NCBI GenBank assembly: GCA_014138725.1
Contig: JACJID010000010.1
Location: 1 to 64,000 of the forward strand
DNA: 64,000 nt
Reading direction: 5' to 3'
Source of the DNA: Kutzneria viridogrisea
GTDB taxonomy: Bacteria > Actinomycetota > Actinomycetes > Mycobacteriales > Pseudonocardiaceae
The position numbers were made by a program, and so were the translations under genes. The notes beneath the pieces are model-generated. The model ran no database searches and was not told where the DNA came from. It worked only from the letters and a program-made list of their open reading frames with translations. Below are positions 35,243 through 44,225 of this stretch, piece after piece; within the stretch, counting starts at the first letter, position 1, and every line of letters starts with the position of its first letter.

Positions 35243-37209
35243 AACCAGGCGCCCAGGGTGTTGTCCCACACCCAGCCCGCGCCCTGGGCCACCGCCTTGC
35301 CCGCCTCGACCACGCCCCCGGCGGTGTTGACCGCGACGTCAGCGACCGCCTCGCCGGAGTTGACGACGAAGCCGCCCACGGTCGTGGCGGCATCGGCCGC
35401 CGCGTCACCCCAACGGCCGTCCCCGATGTCGTCGACGGTCCGTTCAACACCGTGGTAGACGTCCGCGCCGGTCTGCGCCACGTCCTTGACGAACGTGCCC
35501 GCCGTGGTGCCGACGACCGGGATGCTCGAGGTGGCCTCCGGGGGCAGTGGGCTGTCCTGCCAGTGCTGCTCGGAGACCTGCCCGTAGTTGCCGGTGGCGA
35601 TGTTGCCGAGGTTGCGCAGCGATTCCGAGCCGGGCTCGTAGTAGCCGGAGTGCGCGTTGCCGGTCCAGGTGCCGTCGACGGCGCCGAACTGGCGGGCACC
35701 GAAGGAGCTGTCGTAAGGGCCGCGGGGCGTGCCGTCCTCGGTGAACCAACTGCCCTGGGTGGCCTGCACGACCGGGTCATGCCGCGTAGCTCCGGCCCAC
35801 ACGTGCCCGGCCCCGGCGGTGAGCTGGTCGGCGCTGGAGGCGCCGACACCGGGCGAGCCGACGAAGACGATGTCGTCAGCGGCCAGTCCGTGCATGCCCG
35901 CCTTGCCCACCACGGTGCTGCCGTAGCTGTGCCCGATCACGGTCAGGTGCTGGTGGTTGCCCGCCTGCTCGGCGGCGGCCCGGTAGCCGTCCACATCGGC
36001 CACCAGGCGGGGCGCGCCCTCATCGGCGTCGTGCGGACTGGACACCTGACTACCGAGCAGTGAGTCCGGCGCGTCGTAGTCCAGGTCCTCGATGACCGCG
36101 TTGCCGCTGCCGGCGGCGTCCATCTGGGCCTTGAGGTTGGCCGCGCGGTCCAGGTCGAAGCCGTCCGCGCCGAGGGTGGCCGTGGTCCCCGGCACGCAGA
36201 CCGCGACGTTCTTCGCGGTGTCGGGGTTGCCGAAGGCCACCGCCATGGTGCCCTGCTTCTGGCCGGGTCCGTCGGGGTCCCAGGCCAGCAGGTACACGCC
36301 GTCGCCCTTGCCCCTGCTGTCGGCGTCGGCGAGCCGGTCGGCGGCGTGCAGCGCGTTGTCCAGTCGCCGACCAGCGTCCTGGCGTTCGTTGAGCAGCAGG
36401 GACAGCTCGACGTCGTTGGCCTCGCGCAGCTTCTCCTCGTCGTTGGGATTGAGCCCCAACTGCGTGGCCCGCTCAATCACCCGAAGGTTGAGTGCGTCAC
36501 CGTGTTCCTTGAACCGTTTCGCGTCGACGTCGATGCGGCGGCGGTTGGCGGTGTTGAGTACCTCGGCCGGTAGGCCGCGCAGCCTGCCCAGCTCGTCGAA
36601 GTTCGTGGCCAGCAGGGAATCCCGCTGCTGCGCAGTCAGCCCGGCCCACCACCGTGCGACATCCCGCGGGCTGGTGCCCGGCGGCGGCAGGGGCACCGAC
36701 TGGACCGCGGTCGCCTGCCAGGACGGGGCCTGTCCGGCCTTCTGACCGAACCCCGGTTGGATCGCACGCAGCCTGCCGGTGGCGGAGTCCAGCGCCCGTT
36801 CGTACTCCTGCTGAACCTCCTCCAGCTCACGGGTGACCCGCTCGCCCAGTTTCGCGAGCTCGGGCGGCGTGAGGGTGGCCGGTTTCACTACCCAGTCGGT
36901 GATCGCGCGTTCGGCGGCGGCCCGGACCTGGCGGCAGCTGTCGGCCACCGACTGCAGGACGGTGACCGCCTCGGCGAGGTTGTCCTTGGCGGTGCTGATC
37001 GCGGTGGTCGTCAGCTGGGCACGGTCGGCGAAGGCCGCCGCGGCCTGGCCGGTCCAGGACTCGATTGCGGAGGCGGCTCCGGTGTGGACGGCCTGCCCGG
37101 CGCGGTCCAGGGCGCTGATCGAGGCGGTGATCGGGTCGGTCGCGGCCGCTACCTGGCCCGCGTCCGCGGCGGCCAGCCGCGTGTAGAGCTCGGTCGGGTC
37201 GCTGCTCAC
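35239..37209 (-). CDS. DUF1023-type alpha/beta hydrolase with N-terminal WXG100-like helical domain
   Basis: A 656-residue protein. The first about 130 residues form a helical hairpin with SWTGQAAAAFADRA, like WXG100/EspC-type secretion domains. A central helical linker follows. From about residue 320 an alpha/beta hydrolase domain of the DUF1023 family is present (VAVCVPGTTATLGADGFDLD and the nucleophile elbow TVIGHSYGSTVVG). The C-terminus is a repetitive helical tail (VGTTAGTFVKDVAQTGADV to GWVWDNTLGAWF). It is coupled by ATGA to a small WXG100-like gene upstream, so it is probably exported through a type VII (ESX-like) system as an effector or wall-acting enzyme. No secretion ATPase is in the window. 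Confidence 0.85.
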   Translation of the reverse strand: MSSDPTELYTRLAAADAGQVAAATDPITASISALDRAGQAVHTGAASAIESWTGQAAAAFADRAQLTTTAISTAKDNLAEAVTVLQSVADSCRQVRAAAERAITDWVVKPATLTPPELAKLGERVTRELEEVQQEYERALDSATGRLRAIQPGFGQKAGQAPSWQATAVQSVPLPPPGTSPRDVARWWAGLTAQQRDSLLATNFDELGRLRGLPAEVLNTANRRRIDVDAKRFKEHGDALNLRVIERATQLGLNPNDEEKLREANDVELSLLLNERQDAGRRLDNALHAADRLADADSRGKGDGVYLLAWDPDGPGQKQGTMAVAFGNPDTAKNVAVCVPGTTATLGADGFDLDRAANLKAQMDAAGSGNAVIEDLDYDAPDSLLGSQVSSPHDADEGAPRLVADVDGYRAAAEQAGNHQHLTVIGHSYGSTVVGKAGMHGLAADDIVFVGSPGVGASSADQLTAGAGHVWAGATRHDPVVQATQGSWFTEDGTPRGPYDSSFGARQFGAVDGTWTGNAHSGYYEPGSESLRNLGNIATGNYGQVSEQHWQDSPLPPEATSSIPVVGTTAGTFVKDVAQTGADVYHGVERTVDDIGDGRWGDAAADAATTVGGFVVNSGEAVADVAVNTAGGVVEAGKAVAQGAGWVWDNTLGAWF

Positions 37210-37541
37210 TGGCCACCGGCCTTGCGTAGCCCGTTGGCGGCATCCTCGTCCGCCCGCTGGTAGAGCGAGGCCGTGCTGGTCAGGTTCTCCGCGGCATCGT
37301 CGACCCAGGTCGACCCGTGCCGCTGGTCCTGGCTGTGGGCGGTGGTGAACTCCCGGACCGCCGCCGCGAACCGCTGGGCCGCGGGCACTTCCCCGAGGGC
37401 TGAGGAGTTCAGCCGGAGCAGGTCGAGCAGCGCGGCGGCCTCACCGATCGCGTCGGCGCCCTCCCGGACCTGCTGGGACGCCCTGCGCACGGCGTCCACT
37501 TCGATGCCGAACCCCTCGCCCACCAGCACGCACTCCTTCAC
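37206..37541 (-). CDS. WXG100-like (EspC/ESX-type) small helical protein
   Basis: A 111-residue, almost entirely helical protein (GFGIEVDAVRRASQQVREGA, AAALLDLLRLNSS, AAVREFTTAHSQ, AAENLTSTASLYQRADED) ending LRKAGGQ. The YxxxD/E-type end (YQRADED) resembles the type VII export signal. It overlaps the start of the large hydrolase gene by 4 bp, typical of a partner or chaperone-like co-substrate. The GTG at about 37529 is an alternative start. Confidence 0.8.
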   Translation of the reverse strand: MKECVLVGEGFGIEVDAVRRASQQVREGADAIGEAAALLDLLRLNSSALGEVPAAQRFAAAVREFTTAHSQDQRHGSTWVDDAAENLTSTASLYQRADEDAANGLRKAGGQ

Positions 37542-37600
37542 TCACCGGCACCACCGACTACAGTCAGTATGTCGGATACGACTGATCGGAGGCGCTGGTC

Positions 37601-38311
37601 GTGAACATCCCCTGGGTGAGGGTTTTCACCGAACAGTCGAGGATGTTTCGCCAGGCCGTCGGCACCGCCGAGCTGACCGCCCCCGTCCCGGCCTGTCCCG
37701 GATGGACCTTCACCCACCTGGTCCTGCACGTCGGCCGGTTCCTCCAGTCCGCGACCGCCTACCTGACCAGTGGCAGCACCGTCCCGCTCCGCCCGCTCGA
37801 GGTGCCCTCGACCACCGACCCGCTGGCATATCTGGATGCGCAGTTGGACAACGCGGCTAGGGTGTTACCGGCGGTTCCAGGCAACCGGCCGGTGTGGACG
37901 TTCTCCCCCGCGGCGCCCGACCTGGCGTGGGTGTGGCTGCGGCGCATCGCCCACGAGGTGACCCTGCGCCGGTGGGACGCCCAAGCCGCACTCGTCGCCC
38001 TGGTGCCCACCGACCGCGACCAGGCCGCCGACGGGGTCGACGAGGTGCTCGGCACGATCCTGGCCGCCCGCACCACCGGCGACGTCCCCTCCCGCACCTC
38101 CGGCACCGCACTGGTCGCATGCACCGACGGCCCGGAAACCTGGCTGGTCCGATTCACACCCGGCGAGGTACCCACCGTCACCAGAGACCCCGCACCCGCA
38201 GACGCACGGCTGACCGGATCCGCGTCCTCGCTGTTCTACCAGCTCTGGGGCCGTCTCGAACTCACCGGCGAGGGCGAGGGCACGGTACTCGCAGCGCTCA
38301 CAGCGGCCTGA
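37601..38311 (+). CDS. Maleylpyruvate isomerase-fold, mycothiol-dependent-type protein
   Basis: A 236-residue member of the DinB/MDMPI superfamily: FRQAVGTAELTAPVPACPGW, THLVLHVGRF (metal His candidates), WLRRIAHEVTLRRWDAQ (second metal motif), then a C-terminal SCP2-like domain (TWLVRFTPGEVPTV, GSASSLFYQLWGRL). Such proteins use mycothiol as a co-substrate in detoxification or isomerisation. The start is GTG at 37601, about 60 bp from the divergent WXG100-like gene. The actual substrate is unknown. Confidence 0.85.
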   Translation: MNIPWVRVFTEQSRMFRQAVGTAELTAPVPACPGWTFTHLVLHVGRFLQSATAYLTSGSTVPLRPLEVPSTTDPLAYLDAQLDNAARVLPAVPGNRPVWTFSPAAPDLAWVWLRRIAHEVTLRRWDAQAALVALVPTDRDQAADGVDEVLGTILAARTTGDVPSRTSGTALVACTDGPETWLVRFTPGEVPTVTRDPAPADARLTGSASSLFYQLWGRLELTGEGEGTVLAALTAA

Positions 38312-38719
38312 CCCGAGGACCCCGCCTCCCCTGCTCCAGAACTGACAGTCCTCTTGTGGTGGTACACGCGGCGTCCCGCTGACGCACGATGCCACGGCAC
38401 GGCGCGACCAGGCGCGGCACGACAGCACAGCCTGAGGGGTGGGTGCGGCCCCAGACCTTCGCGAGGTGCACACCGCGCGACCTGACCGCGCGGCAGGACA
38501 GTGCGCGGACCACGCGGGGCCCTGCGCGGTCGGGCAACCGTGTGACCAGGAGCCAGAGCGACACCAGCCCCCGCTCGGTGAGCACCGTGCCTACCACGAG
38601 AACGGGCCTTCGGGGGCGAGCCCGACGTGGCGGCCCGATGCGGTTACTCTGCCAACTCTGCCACCGATCGCAGAAGGTGCGAGCTGTGCACATGACGTGC
38701 GACCGTCGGCGTTCGGCGG
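38312..38719. other. Intergenic stretch without recognised genes
   Basis: High-GC sequence between convergent genes. Frames here lack family motifs and start signals, and I see no RNA gene. Confidence 0.4.
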
Positions 38720-38968
38720 TTACGTGTTCGTATTCGGAGCAGGTAGCTGCGTCAACGCGCGGCGCAGTTCGGTAACCAGGTGTGGCGGGTTGCTGCCTGC
38801 CGCCAGGTAGGAGTCGAGGAACTCGCGGGCGCACCGCGCACGCTGCGGATCTTCACGTGCTACCGAGAGCAGGAGTTCGATATCCGCAACCCTGGTGGCG
38901 AGAGCGTCCCGGTCCGTGATCAGCTCGATCGTGACAGACAGGCGGTCGTGGAGTGCGTCTGCGGTCAT
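38720..38968 (-). CDS. Small hypothetical protein
   Basis: An 82-residue helical protein (MTADALHDRLSVTIELITDR to LTQLPAPNTNT), with ATG at 38968 and GAGGAAGG upstream. The pattern of helices with LLLSVAREDPQRARCAREFL suggests a small regulatory or structural protein. No family is recognised. Confidence 0.55.
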   Translation of the reverse strand: MTADALHDRLSVTIELITDRDALATRVADIELLLSVAREDPQRARCAREFLDSYLAAGSNPPHLVTELRRALTQLPAPNTNT

Positions 38969-39311
38969 GGGGCCTTCCTCGTCAGCAACGGGAGGTGATG
39001 GGCTCGCGGCTCCGGCTCGCTCCACAACTCGCGACGCCGCGACCCGCGATCCCATCAGTAGTTTCCGTTGTCTCGCAAGGGGTGTAGCTAACGCATGACG
39101 TGTTCTCCCAGGACAGGGGTCAGTGGGGGTTCTACGGCGGCCGGGTGGCGCGGCGACGTGCGAGCACAGCGCGGCTGGGGGTGGTGCCCGACCTACCCTC
39201 CGAGCGGCGTCCCGCCGCCGTCAGGCGGCGGGACGCCGGGGGACGGAGGTTCATCATGGTCGACCGTTCAATCGTCCCGATCTCTGCGCCGCCGAGCGCA
39301 CTTCGCGGTCC
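38969..39311. other. Intergenic stretch bordering a Tn3 remnant
   Basis: No supportable gene. A GCGGCGGGACGCC-type inverted repeat near 39208-39236 forms a hairpin. It may include a decayed part of the Tn3 transposase upstream of the recognisable fragment. Confidence 0.35.
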
Positions 39312-39885
39312 CCCAGAATCCGGGTCGGCCGCGTCGAGCAGCATTTCGACGACGTGATGCGGGTCGCGCTGTCGATCAAGGAAGGGAAGATCTCCTCGGC
39401 GATGCTGTTGCGCCGGTTGTCGACCTACTCGTGGCGCAACAACTACCACAAGGCGTTCCTGGAGATCGGCCGTGTCATCCGTACGATCCAGAATGTTGCG
39501 GTTCCTGTCGGATCCGAAACTGCGGAGGCGGACGACGGCGGCGACCAACACGATCGGGTCCTACAACCGGTTCTCCTCGTGGTGCCGGTTCGGCAACCAT
39601 GGGGTGATCGCCGACAACGATTCTGACGAGCAGGAGAAGGTCGTCAATTTCTCGACCTTGTTGACCAACGCGGTCATCTTCCACACCACACTGGACATGA
39701 TGGGGGTGATCCGTGAGCTGATCGCGGAAGGCTGGGAGATCGCCCCGGAGGATTTGGCGGTGCTCTCGTCGTACCTGACCGCCCGGATTCAGCGGTTCGG
39801 TGTCTACGCCACCGACGAGATCACCCTGACCCCCGACGCCTACGACGCTCATCTGGGCGTCACGCTGGCCGACGCCGGCCGATAG
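39312..39885 (+). pseudogene. Tn3-family transposase (TnpA), C-terminal remnant
   Basis: Two frames encode conserved late TnpA blocks: QHFDDVMRVALSIKEGKISS, LEIGRVIRTIQ, then after a frameshift near 39485 FSSWCRFGNHGVIADNDSDE, TNAVIFHTTLDMMGVIREL and ATDEITLTPDAYDAHLGV before the natural stop. The N-terminal two thirds are absent. An N-terminal remnant on the same strand is at 11955-12450. Whether both come from one transposon is open. Confidence 0.78.
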
Positions 39886-40046
39886 GCGACGCCACCGGGA
39901 TCACCGATTGGCCGTCTACGGGGCACCGGCGGAAGCGTGGCTTCTTCGCGGGCTCGGCGGCTGTCACTGATCTGCCCCAGTGCAAAGTGGCCGAGCGTGA
40001 CCGCGATGACACCGTGATCGTTGTGTCAGGGCTGTTCTTCGCCCTG

Positions 40047-40463
40047 TCAGCCGGACACCATGTGAAGGATCGTTGTCGCGGTTAGGGCCAGGGTGCTCGG
40101 AACCCAGACAAATAAGGACCGGACGCGGAGCCGCAGGATTGCAATGCCTAGAAATCCGGCGGTCGCCGCGAGAGTCGCGGCGAGACCCAAGCCGCCGCCG
40201 AGTGTGAGGCCAGAGGCAGCGCATGCGGCCTCGAATCCCAGGAACCACACGACATGTGGCCATCCGATGGGAAGGGCTGGCGAGTTAGTGACCCTGAACG
40301 TGAATATCGCGCAGGTGAGAACTGCTCCCCAGGCTATCCAGGCTATCCAGCATTGGTCAAAGGAGCCTGCTGCCGCGCACACTACCCATTGAACCAGACT
40401 GATTGCAATGGCGTAATGGTCGCCGTCTAAGGGCGACCGCTCGACATCCTGCGAGCGACCCAT
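40047..40463 (-). CDS. Four-helix membrane protein next to the caspase gene
   Basis: A 138-residue integral membrane protein with four predicted transmembrane segments (AIAISLVQWVVCAAAGS, WIAWGAVLTCAIFTF, GLGLAATLAATAGFLGIAIL, LFVWVPSTLALTATTIL). The ATG at 40463 follows a strong GGAGGGAGAA site. It lies 14 bp after the caspase stop and so is the third gene of the EACC1-caspase operon. The family is not recognised. A role as pore or membrane partner of the caspase effector is inference from position. Confidence 0.7.
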   Translation of the reverse strand: MGRSQDVERSPLDGDHYAIAISLVQWVVCAAAGSFDQCWIAWIAWGAVLTCAIFTFRVTNSPALPIGWPHVVWFLGFEAACAASGLTLGGGLGLAATLAATAGFLGIAILRLRVRSLFVWVPSTLALTATTILHMVSG

Positions 40464-40477
40464 TTCTCCCTCCGATT

Positions 40478-41923
40478 CTACCCCCCCACTGACCGTGATA
40501 TCACCATCCATGTCAGCGCCATGGGGAGGATGAAAGCGCCAAGAATGCTGAAAGCGGAGGTGCCGAAGGATGGGGTCATGCCAAGCTCCGTCATCAGTTC
40601 CCGCAACACGGCTCCCGAGAATCTGCTGAGGAAGAATTCCAGTGCTGGCACAATGATCCCCATCAAGATCGCCGCCATGACGCGTCTGCGGCCTTCGCGG
40701 CCGGCCGGCAAGCCGGCGGCCACCTTTATCAGGTCGCTGGCGTTCCGATACCGCCCGGTGCCACACATGGCTCTGAGGACCGCCGCGATGTGTCTTGGCG
40801 CGCGCGTGTCGACCACCGCGCGGAGGACTACCTCGACGTCATAGGGAGCGGTCAGATCGGCGAGCAGCGCGACGACAGTCGCGATCACCTGGGGGGTCCA
40901 CCAGGCCGCCACGCACTGGAGGATCTGGTTGGCTTCGGCGTGCCTGTCGTCCCGCCGTAGCCTGGCGACGGTGTCAACGAACTCGCGTGAGGAGGTCATG
41001 AACACGGCACGGCGGCCGAGTTCGTCGAGGTCCTCGCCGATGTCGGGGTCGATCTCCTTGGCGTCCGTGGCCCGGGAGGCGCTGGGGTGCTGGCTGGCGG
41101 AGTCCACAGCGGTCGTCGCTCCCGCCCCGTCTGGGCCGGACTCGGCTGTGGCCTGGGGCGGAGCAGCAGGAGAGAACTTCCTGTTTCGGGCGAACACGAA
41201 GGCCGCGCCGGTGTCGTCGCTGCGCTGGTTGGGCCGGGGTAGTCCCTTCGCGCCCAGCCGCCGCAGGATCGGGTAGATCTCCCCGAGCGTGAGGCCGGCC
41301 GGGCCGCCGGCGACGCCATCGTGGCCCAACAGGTCCAACAGTTCGCCGGTGAACGCGGTGCGCGGGTTGCCCTCGCCACCAGGGGGCACGTGGGCGAGGT
41401 GGTCGCTGGCGGTGAGGGTGTAGGCACCGGCGGTCTCGCTCAGGTTCGCGAGCTGCGAGCCGTGATTGTCGGTGCCCAGCCCGATGGCGCGGCCGGAGAA
41501 GCAGCAGTCCAGGATCGCGATCCTGGTGGTGGCCGGGGTGCCGTCGTACAGCATCCTCTTGATCTTGGTGTACTCCAGGCCGGTGGCGTCCGGGTTGGCG
41601 GGGTCGGTGTCGGTGACGGCCAGGCACAGTTCGCCGTGCTCGCTGAGGACACCGTGGCCGACGAAGTACAGCAGCAGCACCCCGGTGGTGGTCTCGGCCA
41701 AGCCCCGTAGCCAGCTCAGGAGCCGGCCGGCGTTCGCGGGGTCGACGACCTTCTTCACATGCTTCTCCTGCCAGCCGCACAGGCCGGACTCGACCAGCAG
41801 CCGGTACATGCCCTCGACGCTGTTGCCGACGGCCTCGTACGACCGGTACTCGGCGTCCCGGTAGTGGGGGACGCCGATCAGGACGGCGTGCGAGCCGGGC
41901 GGGATGACGGGCTCACCGCTCAT
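40478..41923 (-). CDS. Caspase-family (C14) peptidase with helical and membrane C-terminal region
   Basis: A 481-residue protein. Residues about 10-245 form a caspase-like domain: HAVLIGVPHYRDAEY, LLLYFVGHGVLSEHGELCLA with the catalytic His, and IAILDCCFSGRAI with the catalytic Cys. A linker rich in Ala, Pro and Ser follows, then a helical repeat region (VDTVARLRRDDRHAEANQIL, VVALLADLTAPYDVEVVLRA) and C-terminal hydrophobic helices (AAILMGIIVPALEFFL, AFILPMALTWMVIS). Bacterial caspases in this arrangement act as death effectors in conflict systems. It overlaps the upstream EACC1 gene by 11 bp, so both are one unit. The protease substrate and trigger are unknown. Confidence 0.87.
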   Translation of the reverse strand: MSGEPVIPPGSHAVLIGVPHYRDAEYRSYEAVGNSVEGMYRLLVESGLCGWQEKHVKKVVDPANAGRLLSWLRGLAETTTGVLLLYFVGHGVLSEHGELCLAVTDTDPANPDATGLEYTKIKRMLYDGTPATTRIAILDCCFSGRAIGLGTDNHGSQLANLSETAGAYTLTASDHLAHVPPGGEGNPRTAFTGELLDLLGHDGVAGGPAGLTLGEIYPILRRLGAKGLPRPNQRSDDTGAAFVFARNRKFSPAAPPQATAESGPDGAGATTAVDSASQHPSASRATDAKEIDPDIGEDLDELGRRAVFMTSSREFVDTVARLRRDDRHAEANQILQCVAAWWTPQVIATVVALLADLTAPYDVEVVLRAVVDTRAPRHIAAVLRAMCGTGRYRNASDLIKVAAGLPAGREGRRRVMAAILMGIIVPALEFFLSRFSGAVLRELMTELGMTPSFGTSAFSILGAFILPMALTWMVISRSVGG

Positions 41924-42269
41924 CGGCGTCGCGTAGTAGTTCGCTGAGCAGTTGCAGCTCCTGCGTGTTGGCGTTGCGGGCGCGCAGCTCGACGGTGCGG
42001 CCCTTGGGGGTGATGGTCACCTTGGCGCTGATGACCCGCCTCCGGCTGCTCAGCCACGTATTCAGCGAGGTGGTGAGGGCGACGCCGAGCCCGCCGGAGC
42101 CGACCGCGACCGTCAGCATCTCGACCACGCCGCCGTCCAGGCCGCCGTCGACCGGCGGGCCGGACACCTGACGGACCCGGCCGCGGAAATCGCGGTTCCC
42201 GTTCAGCCAGTCGGCCAACGCGACGTAGTCGGTGACCGTCCCGCCCTCGATGCGGATCTGCAGATCCAT
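41913..42269 (-). CDS. EACC1-like effector-associated component
   Basis: A 118-residue protein (MDLQIRIEGGTVTDYVALAD to LSELLRDADER) with a beta-rich N-terminal part, a central hydrophobic helical segment (VVEMLTVAVGSGGLGVALTT) and a beta-rich end (RVISAKVTITPKGRTVELRA). This matches the small Effector-Associated Constant Component 1 that comparative genomics finds directly upstream of caspase, trypsin and other effectors in conflict modules of multicellular bacteria. Here it precedes a caspase with an 11-bp overlap. It is probably a signal-transducing or membrane-tethering adaptor. The mechanism is not established. Confidence 0.78.
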   Translation of the reverse strand: MDLQIRIEGGTVTDYVALADWLNGNRDFRGRVRQVSGPPVDGGLDGGVVEMLTVAVGSGGLGVALTTSLNTWLSSRRRVISAKVTITPKGRTVELRARNANTQELQLLSELLRDADER

Positions 42270-42387
42270 TGCCCTCCCCCTGATGCCCCCGTTGGTCGCT
42301 GACCGGCTGTGGACCGGCGCCCCGACGGGGACCTACCCTCCGGGGGGATCGTTTCAGGAAATGGCCCTTCTGTGAAGGAAACTTGCC

Positions 42388-42862
42388 ATGGCCACAACCC
42401 CCACCTCGGCAGGCGTCCCACAGGATCGGCCCGAGTTCGCATCACGAACGGTGCTGACCGTCCACGGGGTGCCCGCCGAGGACACCGCGACGCTCGGGTT
42501 CTGGATCCAGGCGTACCTGACCGCCACCGTGCACGGTGTCCGCTCGCCGGAGGTCGCCGGCACGATCGCCCGCCACCTCGGCCGGTTCCACGACTGGATG
42601 ACCGCGGGCTTCGGGCACGACCGCGTGCACGGCGGTCACCGCCCGCGAGGTCATCGAGTGGCGCGAGCACCCCACCATCACTGAGGTGCGCGGTCTCGCG
42701 GAGGATCGAGCACAGACGATGGCGCCGGCGACGGTGAACAACCATCTGGCCCATCTGTCGACGCTGTTCACCTGGGTCGCCGCGCACGCCTTCGGCGAGA
42801 CACTGCCCCAGGGCGATCCGACCAAGGGCGTCGACCTGCTGCCGCTGCCCGCGCCGTGGTGA
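42388..42862 (+). pseudogene. Tyrosine integrase N-terminal fragment, frameshifted
   Basis: The frame from ATG 42388 reads ATLGFWIQAYLTATVHGVRS then ARHLGRFHDWMTAGFGHDR. After a shift near 42625 it continues TAVTAREVIEWREH and ATVNNHLAHLSTLFTWVAAH, the SAM-like core-binding domain of phage-type integrases. A stop follows at 42860 with no catalytic domain. It is a scar of another integrative element. Confidence 0.65.
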
Positions 42863-43068
42863 TGTGTGTGGCCTCAGGACATGCCTACCCGTGTGTTATC
42901 ACGACATGCCTGACCGGGGATCGGTGATTACCGGCGCCTGGCCGGTGACTTCACGTGCCGGAGGGGTCGGTTGGTCGTACGGGATGGACCGCGAGTTCTG
43001 TCTCGCCGTCCATGATCCGGACGTGGTGACGGGACCCCGTGAAGTGGCCCACCGTCTGTGAGAGTCGG

Positions 43069-43878
43069 TTATCGGTGGATGCAGGCCGCAGCGTAGCCGG
43101 CCGGGGTCTGATAGCCCAGCGCGGAGTGCCTGCGATGGTGGTTGTACTCGTCCTTCCAGTCGCTGATCACGACCCGGGCCTGGATCAGCGACCAGAACAG
43201 GTTGATGTTCAAGCATTCGTCACGGAGCCGGCCGTTGAACGACTCGACATAGCCGTTGCGCCACGGCTGGCCCGGCGGGATGAACGCCAACCCGACACGC
43301 TCACCGGCCCAGTCGCTCATCGCCGCGCAGGCCAGCTCGGGACCGTTGTCACTGCGCAGCACCGCCGGGTAGCCCCGATCGCCAGCGATGCGGTCCAGCT
43401 CATCGATCAGGCGTTCCGCGGTGATCGAGCGTTCGACCAGACCGCCCAGACATTCCCGGGTGTGCTCATCCACAATGGACACAATCTTGACGGGTTTGCC
43501 ATCGGTGGTGGCATCGAACTGGAAGTCGACCGCCCACACGCGATTCGGCGCGTCCGCCTTCGGAGTGTCTTTCGCGGTCGAGGTGCCCAGACGCTTGCGG
43601 CGACGCCGCTGGGGCACCCGTAAGCCCTCCTCGCGCCACAACCGCTGGACCTTCTTGTGGTTGACCGTCCAGCCCTCGCCACGGGCGTCGTGGTAGGCCC
43701 GCCGGAACCCCCATCGCGGATGCGCCTTCGCGTAGTCCCGCAGCCAGGCCCGCAACGCCGCGTCCGGATCTGCCGGGGTCTGGGTCACCGGCGCCCGCCG
43801 GTGGGTGCCCCTGTTCTGCCCGGTCACCCGGCAGGCGAACCGTTCACTCACCCCGAGCGCCCGCATCAGGTGGTGCAC
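43069..43878 (-). CDS. IS3-family transposase OrfB, copy 2
   Basis: The predicted 269-residue protein is identical to that at 28941-29750, including [30 protein letters not shown] and [15 protein letters not shown] (the DDE triad). It is produced as an OrfAB fusion through the GGGAAAC site (43908-43914, minus strand). Identity between copies indicates recent transposition or gene conversion. Confidence 0.93.
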   Translation of the reverse strand: MHHLMRALGVSERFACRVTGQNRGTHRRAPVTQTPADPDAALRAWLRDYAKAHPRWGFRRAYHDARGEGWTVNHKKVQRLWREEGLRVPQRRRRKRLGTSTAKDTPKADAPNRVWAVDFQFDATTDGKPVKIVSIVDEHTRECLGGLVERSITAERLIDELDRIAGDRGYPAVLRSDNGPELACAAMSDWAGERVGLAFIPPGQPWRNGYVESFNGRLRDECLNINLFWSLIQARVVISDWKDEYNHHRRHSALGYQTPAGYAAACIHR

Positions 43879-43901
43879 GGCCGCCCGCCGGCGGTCCGGG
43901 C

Positions 43902-44189
43902 TTAGAAGTTTCCCTTGGCGATCTCCTTGAGCGCCGCCTTCTCCAGTTCCGCGTCGGCCAACAGCCGCTTGAGGGTGGCGTTCTCTCGTTCCAGGTCCTT
44001 CAACCGCTTGGCGTCATCGGCCTTCAGACCGCCGAACTGGTTACGCCACCGGTAGTAGGTCGGCTCGCTGACCTGCAACTCCCGGCAGACATCCGCGATG
44101 TCCTTGCCCTCGCCCAGCAGCCGGTCGGCCTGGGCCAGCTTCCGCACGACCTGCTCGGGGGTGTGCCGCTTCCTGGTACTCATCGTCAT
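43902..44189 (-). CDS. IS3-family transposase OrfA, copy 2
   Basis: The 95-residue helix-turn-helix and coiled-coil protein is identical to that at 28630-28917. It recognises IS ends and, by -1 frameshifting near its stop, supplies the N-terminal part of the OrfAB transposase. Confidence 0.92.
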   Translation of the reverse strand: MTMSTRKRHTPEQVVRKLAQADRLLGEGKDIADVCRELQVSEPTYYRWRNQFGGLKADDAKRLKDLERENATLKRLLADAELEKAALKEIAKGNF

Positions 44190-44225
44190 CGAGCCTTCCT
44201 GCCCACAGCGTGGGCCGCAAGACTC

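Noticed and set aside
38389-38810. Short frames between the MDMPI-like gene and the small minus-strand gene
   Set aside because: Arg-rich composition typical of shadow frames in GC-rich DNA, with no start signals or similarity to a known family.
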